Shown here piece by piece: positions 42,675 to 51,475 of a stretch of DNA of 64,000 bases. The notes below the pieces were generated by a model. It had not been told where the DNA came from and did no database searches. It saw only the letters and a list, made by a program, of their open reading frames with translations. A program made the translations under genes and the position numbers. Positions within the stretch are counted from its first letter, which is position 1, and each line of letters opens with the position of its first letter. The DNA comes from a bacterium (lineage in GTDB: Bacteria; Bacillota; Clostridia; Lachnospirales; Lachnospiraceae), in the NCBI GenBank assembly GCA_023664305.1, contig JAMPFT010000008.1, positions 25,234 to 89,233 on the forward strand, given 5' to 3'.

Positions 42675-43256
42675 ATGGAAGAAAACAGAGGATATGAGAT
42701 GCCGGATCTGCTGGATCTGCAGGAGTTCGACGAGGAGGAGCTGAAGCGGGAATCGGAGGAGGTGCTGCAGATGCGCTTCCTGAGCGCGGAGAACGCAGAG
42801 TTTTCCCGGACGCCGGGGGGCTTTCTGGCACTTAAAACAAAAGAAAAGGAGTATGGGCGCGTGGGTGTGTACCTGACCTTTCCGCTGACGAATCCCGATG
42901 AGTTTATATCGATCCGGGAGTCGGATGAAAAGGCAAAGGAGATCGGTATGATCCGGTCGATTCAGGATCTGCGCAGGGAAGAACAGGAGATGATCCGGGA
43001 ACAGGTAAGGCTGCGCTACTTTATGCCCGTGATCCGCAAGGTCATGGATGTGAAGGACGAGTACGGCTATGCTTACTGGCATGTGGCAACGGATTTCGGC
43101 GTCTGCCGGTTCACCACGCATATGGGCGGCGACGCGGTTGTAAATCTGGGAGAGGCCAGATACCAGGTGACGGATATTGACGGAAACAGATATGAGATCC
43201 CTGATTTGTACGCCCTGACGGTTATGGAGCGGAAGAAGCTGGATTTGTTTATCTGA
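42675..43256 (+). CDS. DUF1854 protein
   Basis: A 193-residue protein of the DUF1854 family. It begins with an acidic region, then shows FSRTPGGFLALK, YLTFPLTNPDEFISIRE and the conserved HVATDFGVCRFTTHMGGDAVVNLG, ending YEIPDLYALTVMERKKLDLF. No membrane segment. It lies between two ABC half-transporter genes with short gaps (64 and 22 bp). In other bacteria DUF1854 genes accompany this ABC type, so it is probably an accessory subunit or substrate carrier. Its molecular role is unknown. Confidence 0.8.
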   Translation: MEENRGYEMPDLLDLQEFDEEELKRESEEVLQMRFLSAENAEFSRTPGGFLALKTKEKEYGRVGVYLTFPLTNPDEFISIRESDEKAKEIGMIRSIQDLRREEQEMIREQVRLRYFMPVIRKVMDVKDEYGYAYWHVATDFGVCRFTTHMGGDAVVNLGEARYQVTDIDGNRYEIPDLYALTVMERKKLDLFI

Positions 43257-43277
43257 TACGGGAATGGAGATTGCTAT

Positions 43278-45518
43278 ATGAAATTATTGTACGCGTTGAA
43301 GGAGCCGCAGCAGAAAGCGCTGGCTCTGCGAGGCGGAGAGGAAATCTGGTACTGCGTGCCGGTGGATCTTGGATTTGATAACAGTAAAAAGCTGGCGGAG
43401 AGCGCTTATACGGATACCGTCTGGATCGTGGTGACAACGCAGCGTTTCATGGTGCTGGAGGGAGAAGCCAAAGCGGCGGAATATGAGCTGAAGGACTGTG
43501 AAAAGATTAAATGTGAGCATCAGGTCTACAGCGGGATTGTGACGGTATTCGGCAAGGACGGCAGCGAGTTCTGCGCGGCGCGTTTTTCCATGCGTCATAT
43601 CGTCCGGGCGGCGTACGCCGTGCGGGGGGCTCAGACTATTATAAGCGCCCTAAAGGCGGGCAGATCCCTGACGGAAGAGGACAGGGTGGAGAGCCGCGAG
43701 TACGAGAAATACTGTGAAAAATGCGGCCGGGCGCTGCCGGGCACCAGCAAGTGTCCCTACTGCGACGGGAAGGCCGACGTATTGAAAAAGCTGATGGCGC
43801 TGTGCGGGGAGTTTGTGGGAAGACTGCTGTTGATTTCCCTGCTGATGGTATTTGTGGCGGCGATCAATCTGGTCTCGCCCATGGTGCAGAGAAACTTTAT
43901 CGACGGTTCCTTAGCCACCGGGCAGGGAACTCAGGCGGATTTGTGGAAATTTATCGGTATTACATTTTTTCTGATGGTGTCGGGAGTGGCGCTGGGAATT
44001 TTCCGGTATTGGAACTGTGTGAAGCTGGGGGCGTCCATCAGCATGAGCCTGCGGCGGAAGCTCTATTATAAAATCCAGATTCTGTCGCTGTCCTTTATCA
44101 ACAACAGAAGGCCGGGAGAGCTGATGAACAGGGTTTCCAAGGATACCAGACAGATCAGAGAGTTTATGGAGGAGGTATTCGGGGATATGTTCTCTACCCT
44201 GCTCACCATGCTGGTATCTCTTGTGATGATGTTGATTATCAGCTGGAAGATGACCCTCCTTTCTTTGGCATTTATCGTCGTGGTGTTCGTAATTACCAGA
44301 GTGTTCTGGCATCAGATTCACACGATATTCCACAGACAGTGGCTGAAATTTGACGATATGCACAGCAGCCTGCAGGATATCATATCGGGTATGCGCGTGG
44401 TAAAGTCCTTCGGTCAGGAGGAGCGCGAGAGCGCGAGGTTTACGGCAAAGACCCGGGAGTTTGCGGCAGTGCAGAGGAAAAATGAGACCTTTTGGGCGAT
44501 TTTCTTCCCGATTCTGACCTTTTTGCTGGGAGTGGGAACCTATATCGCGATCTTTTTCGGCGGTATCCATGTGCTGGAGGGGGAGATGACTGTGGGGCAG
44601 CTGGTGCAGTTTGTGACCTACAGCGGCTATCTGTACGGACCTTTAAGCTGGATGACCCATATGCCCAGGATGATTATGCAGATGATCACCAGCCTGAACA
44701 GGATCTACGACGTGCTGGATGAAGAACCTATGCTTGCAGACCGGGAAAACAGTAAGGCGTTTCCCGTGGAGGGAGCCTTTACCTTTGAGAATGTATCCTT
44801 TGGTTATCAGACCTACGAGCCGGTGCTGGAAAACATCAGCTTTACCGTGGAGCCGGGAGAGATGATCGGTCTTGTGGGGGCATCCGGCACGGGAAAATCG
44901 ACGTTGATTAACCTGATCATGCGTCTTTACGATGTGGATCAGGGCCGTATTACCCTGGATGGCTGTGACTTGAGAGATATTCAGAAGGAAAGCCTTCACT
45001 CCCAGATCGGTGTGGTGCTGCAGGAGACCTTTCTGTTCTCTGGCAGTATTCTGGCAAACATCCGGTTTGCAAAGCAGGATGCCAGCCTTGAGGAGGTGAT
45101 CCGGGCTGCAAGGGCGGCGAACGCCCATGATTTTATCTGTAAGACGCCGGACGGCTACAATACTTATGTGGGAGAGCACGGTTACAATCTGTCCGGAGGC
45201 GAGAGACAGAGGATTGCCATTGCGAGGGCGATTCTGAACAATCCCAGGATTCTGATTCTTGACGAGGCCACCTCAGCGCTGGATACGGAGAGCGAGTTTT
45301 TGATCCAGCAGGCGCTCGACAGGCTGGTGAAGGGCAGGACGACCTTTGCCATCGCGCACAGACTTTCCACCCTGCGCAACGCGAACCGGCTTGTGGTCAT
45401 CGACCGCCACGGTATCGCCGAGATTGGGACGCATAATGAGCTTCTGGAAAAGAAAGGAATTTATTACGGGCTGGTCAACGCGCAGCTGAAGATGAGCGAG
45501 ACCGGTGCCGGGGCCTGA
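43278..45518 (+). CDS. ABC transporter half, partner of the 40299 gene
   Basis: A 746-residue fused ABC exporter half. The N-terminal ~135 residues form a soluble domain (VWIVVTTQRFMVLEGEAK) that looks PH-like. A compact zinc ribbon (YCEKCGRALPGTSKCPYC, ~145-165) follows, then six membrane helices and the ATPase: Walker A GASGTGKST, signature LSGGERQR, Walker B ILILDEATS, H-loop IAHRLS. It shares the layout of the 770-residue partner. The cargo is unknown. Confidence 0.88.
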   Translation: MKLLYALKEPQQKALALRGGEEIWYCVPVDLGFDNSKKLAESAYTDTVWIVVTTQRFMVLEGEAKAAEYELKDCEKIKCEHQVYSGIVTVFGKDGSEFCAARFSMRHIVRAAYAVRGAQTIISALKAGRSLTEEDRVESREYEKYCEKCGRALPGTSKCPYCDGKADVLKKLMALCGEFVGRLLLISLLMVFVAAINLVSPMVQRNFIDGSLATGQGTQADLWKFIGITFFLMVSGVALGIFRYWNCVKLGASISMSLRRKLYYKIQILSLSFINNRRPGELMNRVSKDTRQIREFMEEVFGDMFSTLLTMLVSLVMMLIISWKMTLLSLAFIVVVFVITRVFWHQIHTIFHRQWLKFDDMHSSLQDIISGMRVVKSFGQEERESARFTAKTREFAAVQRKNETFWAIFFPILTFLLGVGTYIAIFFGGIHVLEGEMTVGQLVQFVTYSGYLYGPLSWMTHMPRMIMQMITSLNRIYDVLDEEPMLADRENSKAFPVEGAFTFENVSFGYQTYEPVLENISFTVEPGEMIGLVGASGTGKSTLINLIMRLYDVDQGRITLDGCDLRDIQKESLHSQIGVVLQETFLFSGSILANIRFAKQDASLEEVIRAARAANAHDFICKTPDGYNTYVGEHGYNLSGGERQRIAIARAILNNPRILILDEATSALDTESEFLIQQALDRLVKGRTTFAIAHRLSTLRNANRLVVIDRHGIAEIGTHNELLEKKGIYYGLVNAQLKMSETGAGA

Positions 45519-45573
45519 AAAGTGCGCGGGGAGACCGGAACGAAGAGGTTTTGCGGAAAGGGAGCGGGGAATT

Positions 45574-46821
45574 ATGCCGATTCAGATTGTCAGGAATGAT
45601 ATTACGAAAATGGAATGCGACGCCATCGTCAACGCGGCAAATCCATCGCTTTTGGGCGGAGGCGGCGTAGACGGAGCGATTCACCGCGCCGCCGGGAGAG
45701 GGCTGTTGGAAGAATGCTCGAAGCTGGGAGGATGCGAAACCGGCCAGGCAAAAATTACGGGAGCTTATGATCTGCCCTGCAGATATGTGATTCATACCGT
45801 GGGACCGGTGTGGCAGGGCGGACAGAGCGATGAGGAAAAAAATCTGATCTCGTGCTACCGGCGTTCTCTGGAGCTTGCAGAGGAATATCACTGCGAATCG
45901 GTGGCGTTTCCCCTGATTTCCGCCGGAGCATACGGTTATCCCAGAGAGCAGGCGCTTCAGGTTGCCGTAAGTGAGATCAGCAGATTCCTGACGGATCATG
46001 ACATGCTGGTATATATTGTCGTGTTCGATAAGGGCAGCTTTCAAATCAGCAGAAAGCTGATACAGGATATCGCGGAATATATTGACGAATGCTATGTGGA
46101 AGCCCATTCTATGGAACGGGGCAGGAGCCTGAGCGCCTGCCCGCAGGAGGATGCGGGCGGACTCTTTGAGCGGAATGCATTTTGGGCTGAAGAGTATCTG
46201 GGGCAGACAAAAGAGGACGCGTCCGGAGCCGAAACAGATGCAGAGCAAAAGCGGCACGGTTCCTGGTTTGCCCGGCGTAAAAAAAGCGCGTCCGTTTCCG
46301 AACCGCTGCAGCCGAATGCTTACAGGGCCGGGGCAGCATCATCGGCAGCTCCGATGATGCCGACGCCGCTTTCCATGCCGCAGGCTGCGGTGAAGAAGGT
46401 CTCGCAGTCCGTTTTGGCCGAAACCTCGAATACGGCGGCTTACATGAGCCTGGACGAGGTAGTCAGCCAAATCGATGAAAGCTTTTCCCAAATGCTTTTG
46501 CGCAAGATCGACGAAAAGGGGATGACGGACGCGGAATGCTATAAAAAGGCCAATATTGACCGGAAGCTTTTTTCCAAGATCCGCGGCGACGTTCACTATA
46601 AGCCGAGTAAGCAGACGGCCATTGCATTTGCGGTGGCTTTGGAGCTGCCGCTGGAGGAGACGAAGGATATGCTCATGAAGGCGGGGTATGCATTGTCGCA
46701 CAGCAATAAATTTGATATTATCATCGAGTTTTTTATCAACAGGAGAAATTACGATATTTTTGAAATTAACGAAGCGCTGTTTGCCTTTGACCAGAGCCTG
46801 CTGGGCGGAAAAAGTGTTTAA
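45574..46821 (+). CDS. Macro domain protein with C-terminal helical (HTH-like) domain
   Basis: A 415-residue protein. Residues ~1-170 form an ADP-ribose-binding macro domain: ITKMECDAIVNAANPSLLGG, GVDGAIHRAAG and VAFPLISAGAYGYP. Such domains hydrolyse ADP-ribose esters or O-acetyl-ADP-ribose. Residues ~200-310 are a low-complexity linker. The C-terminus (~315-415) is helical, with DAECYKKANIDRKLFSKIRGD resembling a Cro/XRE-type helix-turn-helix. The start is the ATG at 45574 after a GGAGCGGGG site. The next gene, a VWA protein, lies 116 bp downstream. Confidence 0.87.
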   Translation: MPIQIVRNDITKMECDAIVNAANPSLLGGGGVDGAIHRAAGRGLLEECSKLGGCETGQAKITGAYDLPCRYVIHTVGPVWQGGQSDEEKNLISCYRRSLELAEEYHCESVAFPLISAGAYGYPREQALQVAVSEISRFLTDHDMLVYIVVFDKGSFQISRKLIQDIAEYIDECYVEAHSMERGRSLSACPQEDAGGLFERNAFWAEEYLGQTKEDASGAETDAEQKRHGSWFARRKKSASVSEPLQPNAYRAGAASSAAPMMPTPLSMPQAAVKKVSQSVLAETSNTAAYMSLDEVVSQIDESFSQMLLRKIDEKGMTDAECYKKANIDRKLFSKIRGDVHYKPSKQTAIAFAVALELPLEETKDMLMKAGYALSHSNKFDIIIEFFINRRNYDIFEINEALFAFDQSLLGGKSV

Positions 46822-46937
46822 AGCGCAGGCGTTTCCATTTGTCGCATGAAAAGCGACCACGGTAAGACCCTCCGGAAGTATACTGTAGTTACAAGGTTCG
46901 GAAAACGGACGACTACAGGGAAAACGGAGGGCTTTCT

Positions 46938-47615
46938 ATGAGAAATCAAATTACGGAACTGGTATTCATTCTGGATCGGAGCGGATCAATGGCAGGCCTT
47001 GAGGGCGACACGATCGGAGGATTTAACGCACTGATTGAAAAGCAGCGCAGGCAGGAGGGAGAGTGCCTGGTCTCCACGGTTCTCTTTGACAATGTGAGCG
47101 AGGTGCTTTACGACCGGGTCAGACTGAAAGAGGTCAGAAAGATGACGGAGGATGACTATACCGTGCGGGGATGTACCGCGCTGGTGGACGCGATCGGCTG
47201 CGCGATCAAACATATCGGCAATATCCATAAATACGCCAGACCGGAGGACGTGCCGGAGCACACGCTTTTTGTGATCACTACGGACGGAATGGAAAACGCG
47301 AGCCATATTTACAGCAGCGACGAGGTCAGGGAAATGGTAGAGCGGCAGAAGGAAAAGTACGGCTGGGAGTTTCTTTTTATCGGAGCGAATATCGACGCGG
47401 TGGAGACGGCGGGACATTTTGGAATCAGGGCCGACAGAACTGCCAATTATCATGCGGACAGCCGCGGGACGGCGGTAGTATTCGACGCGGTTGCAAGAAC
47501 CGTCTGTCAGGTCAGGGAGAACGCACCGTTGGCGGCAAGCTGGAACGAGAGTATCAACGAGGATTATAAAAGCAGGAAGAAAGGTTCCGGACTGTTTTCG
47601 AAGCGGGCGCGGTAA
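46938..47615 (+). CDS. VWA domain protein
   Basis: A 225-residue single von Willebrand A domain, cytoplasmic (no signal peptide). The metal-ion-dependent adhesion site is complete: FILDRSGSM (DxSxS), the Thr in RGCTALVDAI and the Asp in ITTDGMEN. The tail is basic. Stand-alone VWA proteins of this type act as scaffolds in stress or tellurite-resistance (TerY-like) systems. It follows the macro-domain gene, with ACGGAGGGC before the ATG. Confidence 0.85.
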   Translation: MRNQITELVFILDRSGSMAGLEGDTIGGFNALIEKQRRQEGECLVSTVLFDNVSEVLYDRVRLKEVRKMTEDDYTVRGCTALVDAIGCAIKHIGNIHKYARPEDVPEHTLFVITTDGMENASHIYSSDEVREMVERQKEKYGWEFLFIGANIDAVETAGHFGIRADRTANYHADSRGTAVVFDAVARTVCQVRENAPLAASWNESINEDYKSRKKGSGLFSKRAR

Positions 47616-47647
47616 TTCCTGAGAATCCCGCCGGGACGGACAAAAAA

Positions 47648-47672
47648 CCGCCGCGACATCGCGTCGCGGCGG
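47648..47672 (-). terminator. Minus-strand terminator, probably of the split tRNA
   Basis: A perfect 10-bp stem (CCGCCGCGAC) with a 5-nt loop. The T-run lies on the minus strand (AAAAAA at 47642-47647), so it ends leftward transcription. The only leftward unit pointing into it is the tRNA whose 3' end remains at 47779-47803. Confidence 0.75.
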
Positions 47673-47778
47673 GAAAATGTGAGATTTGTAGAGGAGTTTC
47701 CTGATTTAGCAGGATGTGTGACGGAAGAGAGGTAAAAACGCCTGAACCGGAAAAGCCCGGAGTTTGCGGCACAAAAAA

Positions 47779-47805
47779 TGGAAGCAAGGGGGCTCGAACC
47801 CCTGA
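47779..47805 (-). other. tRNA 3'-end remnant, prophage attachment site
   Basis: On the minus strand this is the 3' part of a tRNA: T-arm AGGGG-TTCGAGC-CCCCT (perfect stem, canonical loop), acceptor strand TGCTTCC and discriminator A. The sequence 5' of it does not form an anticodon arm, so only the last ~25 nt are tRNA. This is the expected product of prophage integration into a tRNA 3' end. The intact tRNA should be rebuilt at the other prophage end, beyond the window. GATTAC repeats at about 47853-47869 may be arm-type integrase sites. Confidence 0.7.
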
Positions 47806-48118
47806 TAAATTACCATTTTTGATAGGAAACAGGCACTTTTTCAAGTTTTCATCTGATTACTTTTGATTACCTAATTAGTATATGTCAAAAAAACGAGAAA
47901 GGAGTATCTTGCACATATGATACTAAAAATACTCCAATCAAAACATAATTGATACTTGAAACGAATTCATTCTCTGAGTGTGTTGGTTTCAGATATTAAT
48001 ATGGCACCAATGAAGCGTGCTATTGGCCTCATACAGGCATTTTATTTCATCTTTGCTATAATTTATTAGATAACAAACATTTTTCTGTAATTTGCCTAAA
48101 TATGATGATTACAAAAGG
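47806..48118. other. Prophage left end, no gene seen
   Basis: AT-rich stretch between the attachment site and the first shufflon site. It holds two close GATTAC copies but no ORF with a ribosome site. Confidence 0.6.
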
Positions 48119-48161
48119 AATGAGGATATGTGAGTATGGTAAATACCTGCATATCCTCATT
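48119..48161 (-). terminator. Likely terminator of the leftward late operon
   Basis: A perfect 12-bp stem (AATGAGGATATG with its complement) and 19-nt loop. On the minus strand it is followed by CCTTTTG. It lies just outside the outermost shufflon site, where leftward late transcription would end. Confidence 0.55.
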
Positions 48162-48182
48162 ATTAATTAAACACGAGTTTAG
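48161..48182 (+). repeat. Shufflon recombination site 1
   Basis: TATTAATTAAACACGAGTTT followed by AG. The 14-bp core AAACACGAGTTTAG occurs in all four sites. The 22-bp version is shared exactly with sites 2 and 3. Orientation plus; the cassette-1 coding segment follows directly. Confidence 0.85.
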
Positions 48183-48238
48183 AAAATGTTCCAACATTCA
48201 CCCTGTCTGGCACAACGCTTGACATTACAATAAAATAG
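48170..48238 (+). other. Silent C-terminal segment, cassette 1
   Basis: Read in the frame used at site 4, the site gives NTSL and continues as ENVPTFTLSGTTLDITIK to a stop at 48236. It has no start codon or ribosome site of its own. It would replace the C-terminus of the tail gene at 54690 after inversion between sites 1 and 4. Confidence 0.75.
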
Positions 48239-48251
48239 GGGGACGCAAAAT

Positions 48252-49019
48252 ATGGCATTTACTGCAAACGAATCAGTAGCTATAAAAACTGTAAAAGTAA
48301 TAAAAGACGAAAACACTACCATCCTTAAAAAGATAACTGTAAATGATTCAATTGTTGTGTGGTCAGCCGGGAATACTGTAACCTACATTTGCAACGGGAA
48401 AACTTACCAAGAGGAACGGGAAGAAGGGGAATCCTGCTTAACTCCAAAAACATTTACACCAGCAAAATCGGGATGGACGTTTAAAGGATGGTCAAACAAT
48501 AAGGGCTCGGCGTCTGTTTTAAGCAGTCTGGCGATGGGGGAGGAACCGGTAACTCTTTATGCAGTGTTTTCCCACGCAGGGACAACGATCACCACAGGAC
48601 AGTATTACTATAGCAGTAACGGAAACGGTAATGTGACGATAGAAAAGGAGCAATCAAGCGGGCGAATATATATTGATACATCAGCGTATTCGGCGGTCGC
48701 TGTGAGAACAACAAGTACAAGTGACTGGAGAAGCAATTACCTGACGGCTAAGCATAACGGTGACAGCGTCAGCATGTATTATAAAATCGGAAGTAGTTCA
48801 GCACTGGTCGTTACGGCTACTCATCCATGGAATGACTCGGGAGATGTTACGGAATACCCTTGCTATAAGACGGTCAGCTTTAATCTTGCTGACGAGGGCA
48901 CACAATATTTTGCAATCAGACTTAGTATAACGGCGGGCTATGCAAACGGTTGGTCGGTCGAAATGGATGTTGAGCCCGGACTAACGATAACTTTGACCGG
49001 CAGGACAATGGTAGGATAA
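48252..49019 (+). CDS. Adhesin-like tail protein, cassette 1
   Basis: A 255-residue protein, 13 bp after the cassette-1 segment with AGGGGG before the ATG. Residues ~35-105 resemble an InlB-type β-repeat (GKTYQEEREEGESC, WTFKGWSNNKGSASV, LYAVFS). The rest is strand-rich, with many Ser, Thr, Gly and Tyr (ITTGQYYYSSNGNGNV). This is consistent with a receptor-binding or tail-decoration protein. Its 3' end lies 18 bp from that of the oppositely oriented cassette 2, so the two form an invertible pair. In the present arrangement it faces away from the late promoter and should be silent. Confidence 0.7.
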   Translation: MAFTANESVAIKTVKVIKDENTTILKKITVNDSIVVWSAGNTVTYICNGKTYQEEREEGESCLTPKTFTPAKSGWTFKGWSNNKGSASVLSSLAMGEEPVTLYAVFSHAGTTITTGQYYYSSNGNGNVTIEKEQSSGRIYIDTSAYSAVAVRTTSTSDWRSNYLTAKHNGDSVSMYYKIGSSSALVVTATHPWNDSGDVTEYPCYKTVSFNLADEGTQYFAIRLSITAGYANGWSVEMDVEPGLTITLTGRTMVG

Positions 49020-49036
49020 GTAAAGAGTAAGTGCCA

Positions 49037-50056
49037 TTACCCTACCTCCTTATCGCCCAGCCTAAGACCAATCACCTCTTTGTCCCCTATGTAAAGCGCG
49101 TCAACAGGCAGATCGCCGAGATATATGGTTGGGACTGATTTTTCTAAAAGTTCGACCACCACCGATGGAGTACCGGTTGAACCGCCCATGGTGGTAACAC
49201 CATTTTCTACAATGGGATTAATATACCCAGAACCGCCGCCACCTGGAGAAGGACCGTTATAATTTCCGCCGGCTCCTCCCCCATACCAGCCGCCGCCTCC
49301 TGCAGCTCCAATAGTATGCTCACTGCCGAGTCCGCTCAAAAGTGCTCCTCCACCTTGACCGAACGAGCCGCGTTCATACTGTTCAGCAATTACCATACCC
49401 GGAGTGTTATCTGTTCTGCCGGTATATATTGATTTTCCGCCTGCTGTCTGGGTTGCGCCATATCCTAAACCAGTACCCATATTCGACCCGCCGTTTTGCG
49501 AAGTCGTTCCTCTTGCTCCACTATTACCGCCCCCAACTCCTCCGTATCCATATCCGATGGCCCGTTGAAATTGGCCGCTGTTCTGATTTCCACCAGACCC
49601 GACATAGGTGCTATTTTCACTGTAGGCATTTCCTCCGGCACCTCCGGCGACCATCAGAATATCATTTTTATAGTTTACAAGTTCTTTTAATAAACCTGTT
49701 CTTCTTGCTATATGGGTAGCTCCACCTCCTCCTGACCGCTCCCCATATGCTTTACCCACATAGCCAGGACCAGTAGCACTTCCGGTAGTACCGGATTGCG
49801 AGGTTCCTCCTCCGTTATATCCCCCGGCATAAGTTCCTCCATTCCCTCCGACCACTACATAGATGATTTCCCCTTTTTCCAAGGTCAGAGTTCCTTTTGT
49901 TTGTCCTCCACGGCTGGCAGGCGGAACACATTTGCAAGTTCCACCATTGCCTCCGTTTAAGACAAACCGATACTTCCCGCTATACGGAGCAACAAAGATC
50001 TGGATTGTTCCCGTATAGCTGAATGTCTGACTTTCCCCTACTTTCGTAATCGCCAT
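49037..50056 (-). CDS. Glycine-rich tail adhesin, cassette 2
   Basis: A 339-residue glycine-rich protein. The opening MAITKVGESQTFSYTGTIQI and SGKYRFVLNGGNGG are followed by long GG-repeats with SGGGGATHIARRTG and MVAGGAGG. It ends in PVDALYIGDKEVIGLRLGDK. The first ~10 and last ~23 residues nearly match cassette 3 on the opposite strand. Glycine-rich folds of this sort occur at phage fibre tips. The ATG at 50056 follows GGGGTGATAGGT; the GTG at 50065 overlaps the stop of the preceding segment. Predicted to be expressed only when brought behind site 4. Confidence 0.75.
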   Translation of the reverse strand: MAITKVGESQTFSYTGTIQIFVAPYSGKYRFVLNGGNGGTCKCVPPASRGGQTKGTLTLEKGEIIYVVVGGNGGTYAGGYNGGGTSQSGTTGSATGPGYVGKAYGERSGGGGATHIARRTGLLKELVNYKNDILMVAGGAGGNAYSENSTYVGSGGNQNSGQFQRAIGYGYGGVGGGNSGARGTTSQNGGSNMGTGLGYGATQTAGGKSIYTGRTDNTPGMVIAEQYERGSFGQGGGALLSGLGSEHTIGAAGGGGWYGGGAGGNYNGPSPGGGGSGYINPIVENGVTTMGGSTGTPSVVVELLEKSVPTIYLGDLPVDALYIGDKEVIGLRLGDKEVG

Positions 50057-50061
50057 ACCTA

Positions 50062-50163
50062 TCACCCCACAATCACATAAATGGTGTTAGTTTCATGGCT
50101 GTTCATCGCATTATACTCTGCCTGTGTGCATGAGGCGAGAGATAAGCCACCTAAACTCGTGTT
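50062..50163 (-). other. Silent C-terminal segment, cassette 2
   Basis: From site 2 leftward the frame reads NTSL then GGLSLASCTQAEYNAMNSHE and on to NTIYVIVG and a stop. The CTQAEYNA…NTIYVI pattern is a common ending of Firmicute phage tail/baseplate proteins. No start codon; it needs fusion to the N-terminus at 54690. Confidence 0.8.
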
Positions 50164-50172
50164 TAATTAATA
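50151..50172 (-). repeat. Shufflon recombination site 2
   Basis: The same 22-bp sequence as sites 1 and 3, in minus orientation. It faces site 1, enclosing cassettes 1 and 2. Confidence 0.85.
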
Positions 50173-50369
50173 AAGTTCTAATATCTATAATTTTATACCC
50201 TATCATAATCCATAACCTTATATATTCTACAAATTGAAAATGGATAAATAAGGAAATTCTTGAGTCAAAAAGCAGAAGATATATTTTACATGATAAAAAC
50301 ATATGTTCACAAAATCGTGTGACTATATAAAAAGGAGAGTTGAGATTTTATATTTCAACATAAAGACCA

Positions 50370-51359
50370 ATGGATATTAGAACAAACATAATTCAAAATA
50401 TGGTTAATCATTTTTCAGGGAAAATTGATGATTCTCTTATCAATACAATTCAAGATATTTTGACCATCGAACTTAACAATTATGAAATTCAAAACAGAAG
50501 TACAGAAATTGTCGTTTATGATAACAGCAACGAAAAGATTCTAAAGAAGTTTGTTGCATCAAAGAGAGTAGATGGTATTGCAGAATCCACTTTAAAAAGA
50601 TATATAGAACAAATTAGGGCATTACTATATTTTCTTGGAAAACCTATAGTTGAAATTAATACATATGATATAAGATTTTATTTTTCTGTAAAAAGGGAAC
50701 GCGATAAAGTATGTAATAGAACGTTAGATGGTACGCGTAGATGTTACAACAGTTTCTTCAAATGGGTAGCTAATGAAGGATATATAGCTAAAAATCCGTG
50801 TGCTTCAATTGCGCAAATCAAATACAAAAGAACAATTAAAAAACCATATTCAGCAGTCGAATTAGAAAAACTAAGGAAATCATGTAGCGATATAAGGGAT
50901 CTGGCATTAGTTGAATTTTTATATGCTACAGGGTGTCGTGTTTCTGAAGTGTCAAATCTGAATATGATGGATGTGGATTTTGAGAATATGCAATGTACTG
51001 TACTTGGCAAAGGTAATAAAGAACGAATTGTTTATTTAACTGATGTTGCCTCTATGTATCTACAGGAATATCTATCTACCAGAAAACATCTCTCTGATGC
51101 ATTATTTATTGGGAAAAAGGGAAAAAGACTAAGTAAAAACGGGATAGAGGCATTACTAAAACGTTTGGGACAAAAAGCAAAAGTTGAAAATGTACATCCG
51201 CATCGATATCGAAGAACACTTGCTACTAATTTGCTTGATCACGGAATGAGTATTCAAGATGTAGCAATGATACTGGGACACGCCGATCTTAAAACTACGC
51301 AAGTATATTGTTATATATCTCAGAAAAATGTAAGTAATGCATATAAAAAATATGCATAA
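50370..51359 (+). CDS. Tyrosine recombinase (XerC/D-like), likely shufflon recombinase
   Basis: A 329-residue tyrosine site-specific recombinase. The N-terminal SAM-like core-binding domain spans ~60-165. The catalytic domain has Arg in ATGCRVSEVSNLN, Lys in GKGNKERIV, HPHRYRRTLATNLLDHG (His-x-x-Arg), LGHADLKTTQVYCY (His and Tyr). All catalytic residues are present. It lies between sites 2 and 3, at the centre of the invertible region. The ribosome site is weak (AAGGAGAG lies ~30 bp upstream). It could instead be the prophage integrase, but that is usually at the other end of a prophage whose late genes abut the att site. Confidence 0.88.
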   Translation: MDIRTNIIQNMVNHFSGKIDDSLINTIQDILTIELNNYEIQNRSTEIVVYDNSNEKILKKFVASKRVDGIAESTLKRYIEQIRALLYFLGKPIVEINTYDIRFYFSVKRERDKVCNRTLDGTRRCYNSFFKWVANEGYIAKNPCASIAQIKYKRTIKKPYSAVELEKLRKSCSDIRDLALVEFLYATGCRVSEVSNLNMMDVDFENMQCTVLGKGNKERIVYLTDVASMYLQEYLSTRKHLSDALFIGKKGKRLSKNGIEALLKRLGQKAKVENVHPHRYRRTLATNLLDHGMSIQDVAMILGHADLKTTQVYCYISQKNVSNAYKKYA

Positions 51360-51414
51360 TAATAGACATAACAAATAAGAGCGAGAGTGTTTTAAAAAAG
51401 TTAAAATCGTAAAA

Positions 51415-51467
51415 AAATAGGTTATCAATTTTTATATTTCTTAAAATATAAAAGTGATAACCTATTT
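51415..51467. terminator. Bidirectional terminator
   Basis: A perfect 13-bp outer stem (AAATAGGTTATCA) with a second AT-rich stem inside. It separates the convergent recombinase and membrane-protein genes. Confidence 0.75.
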
Positions 51468-51475
51468 ACAATATT

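Noticed and set aside
46842-46858. GTCGC/GCGAC hairpin after the macro-domain gene as a terminator
   Set aside because: The stem is only 5 bp and no T-run follows.
50370-51359. Recombinase as the prophage integrase only
   Set aside because: Its position at the centre of four inverted sites and far from a typical int-xis arrangement favours a cassette-switching role. The alternative is kept as a possibility in the feature entry.
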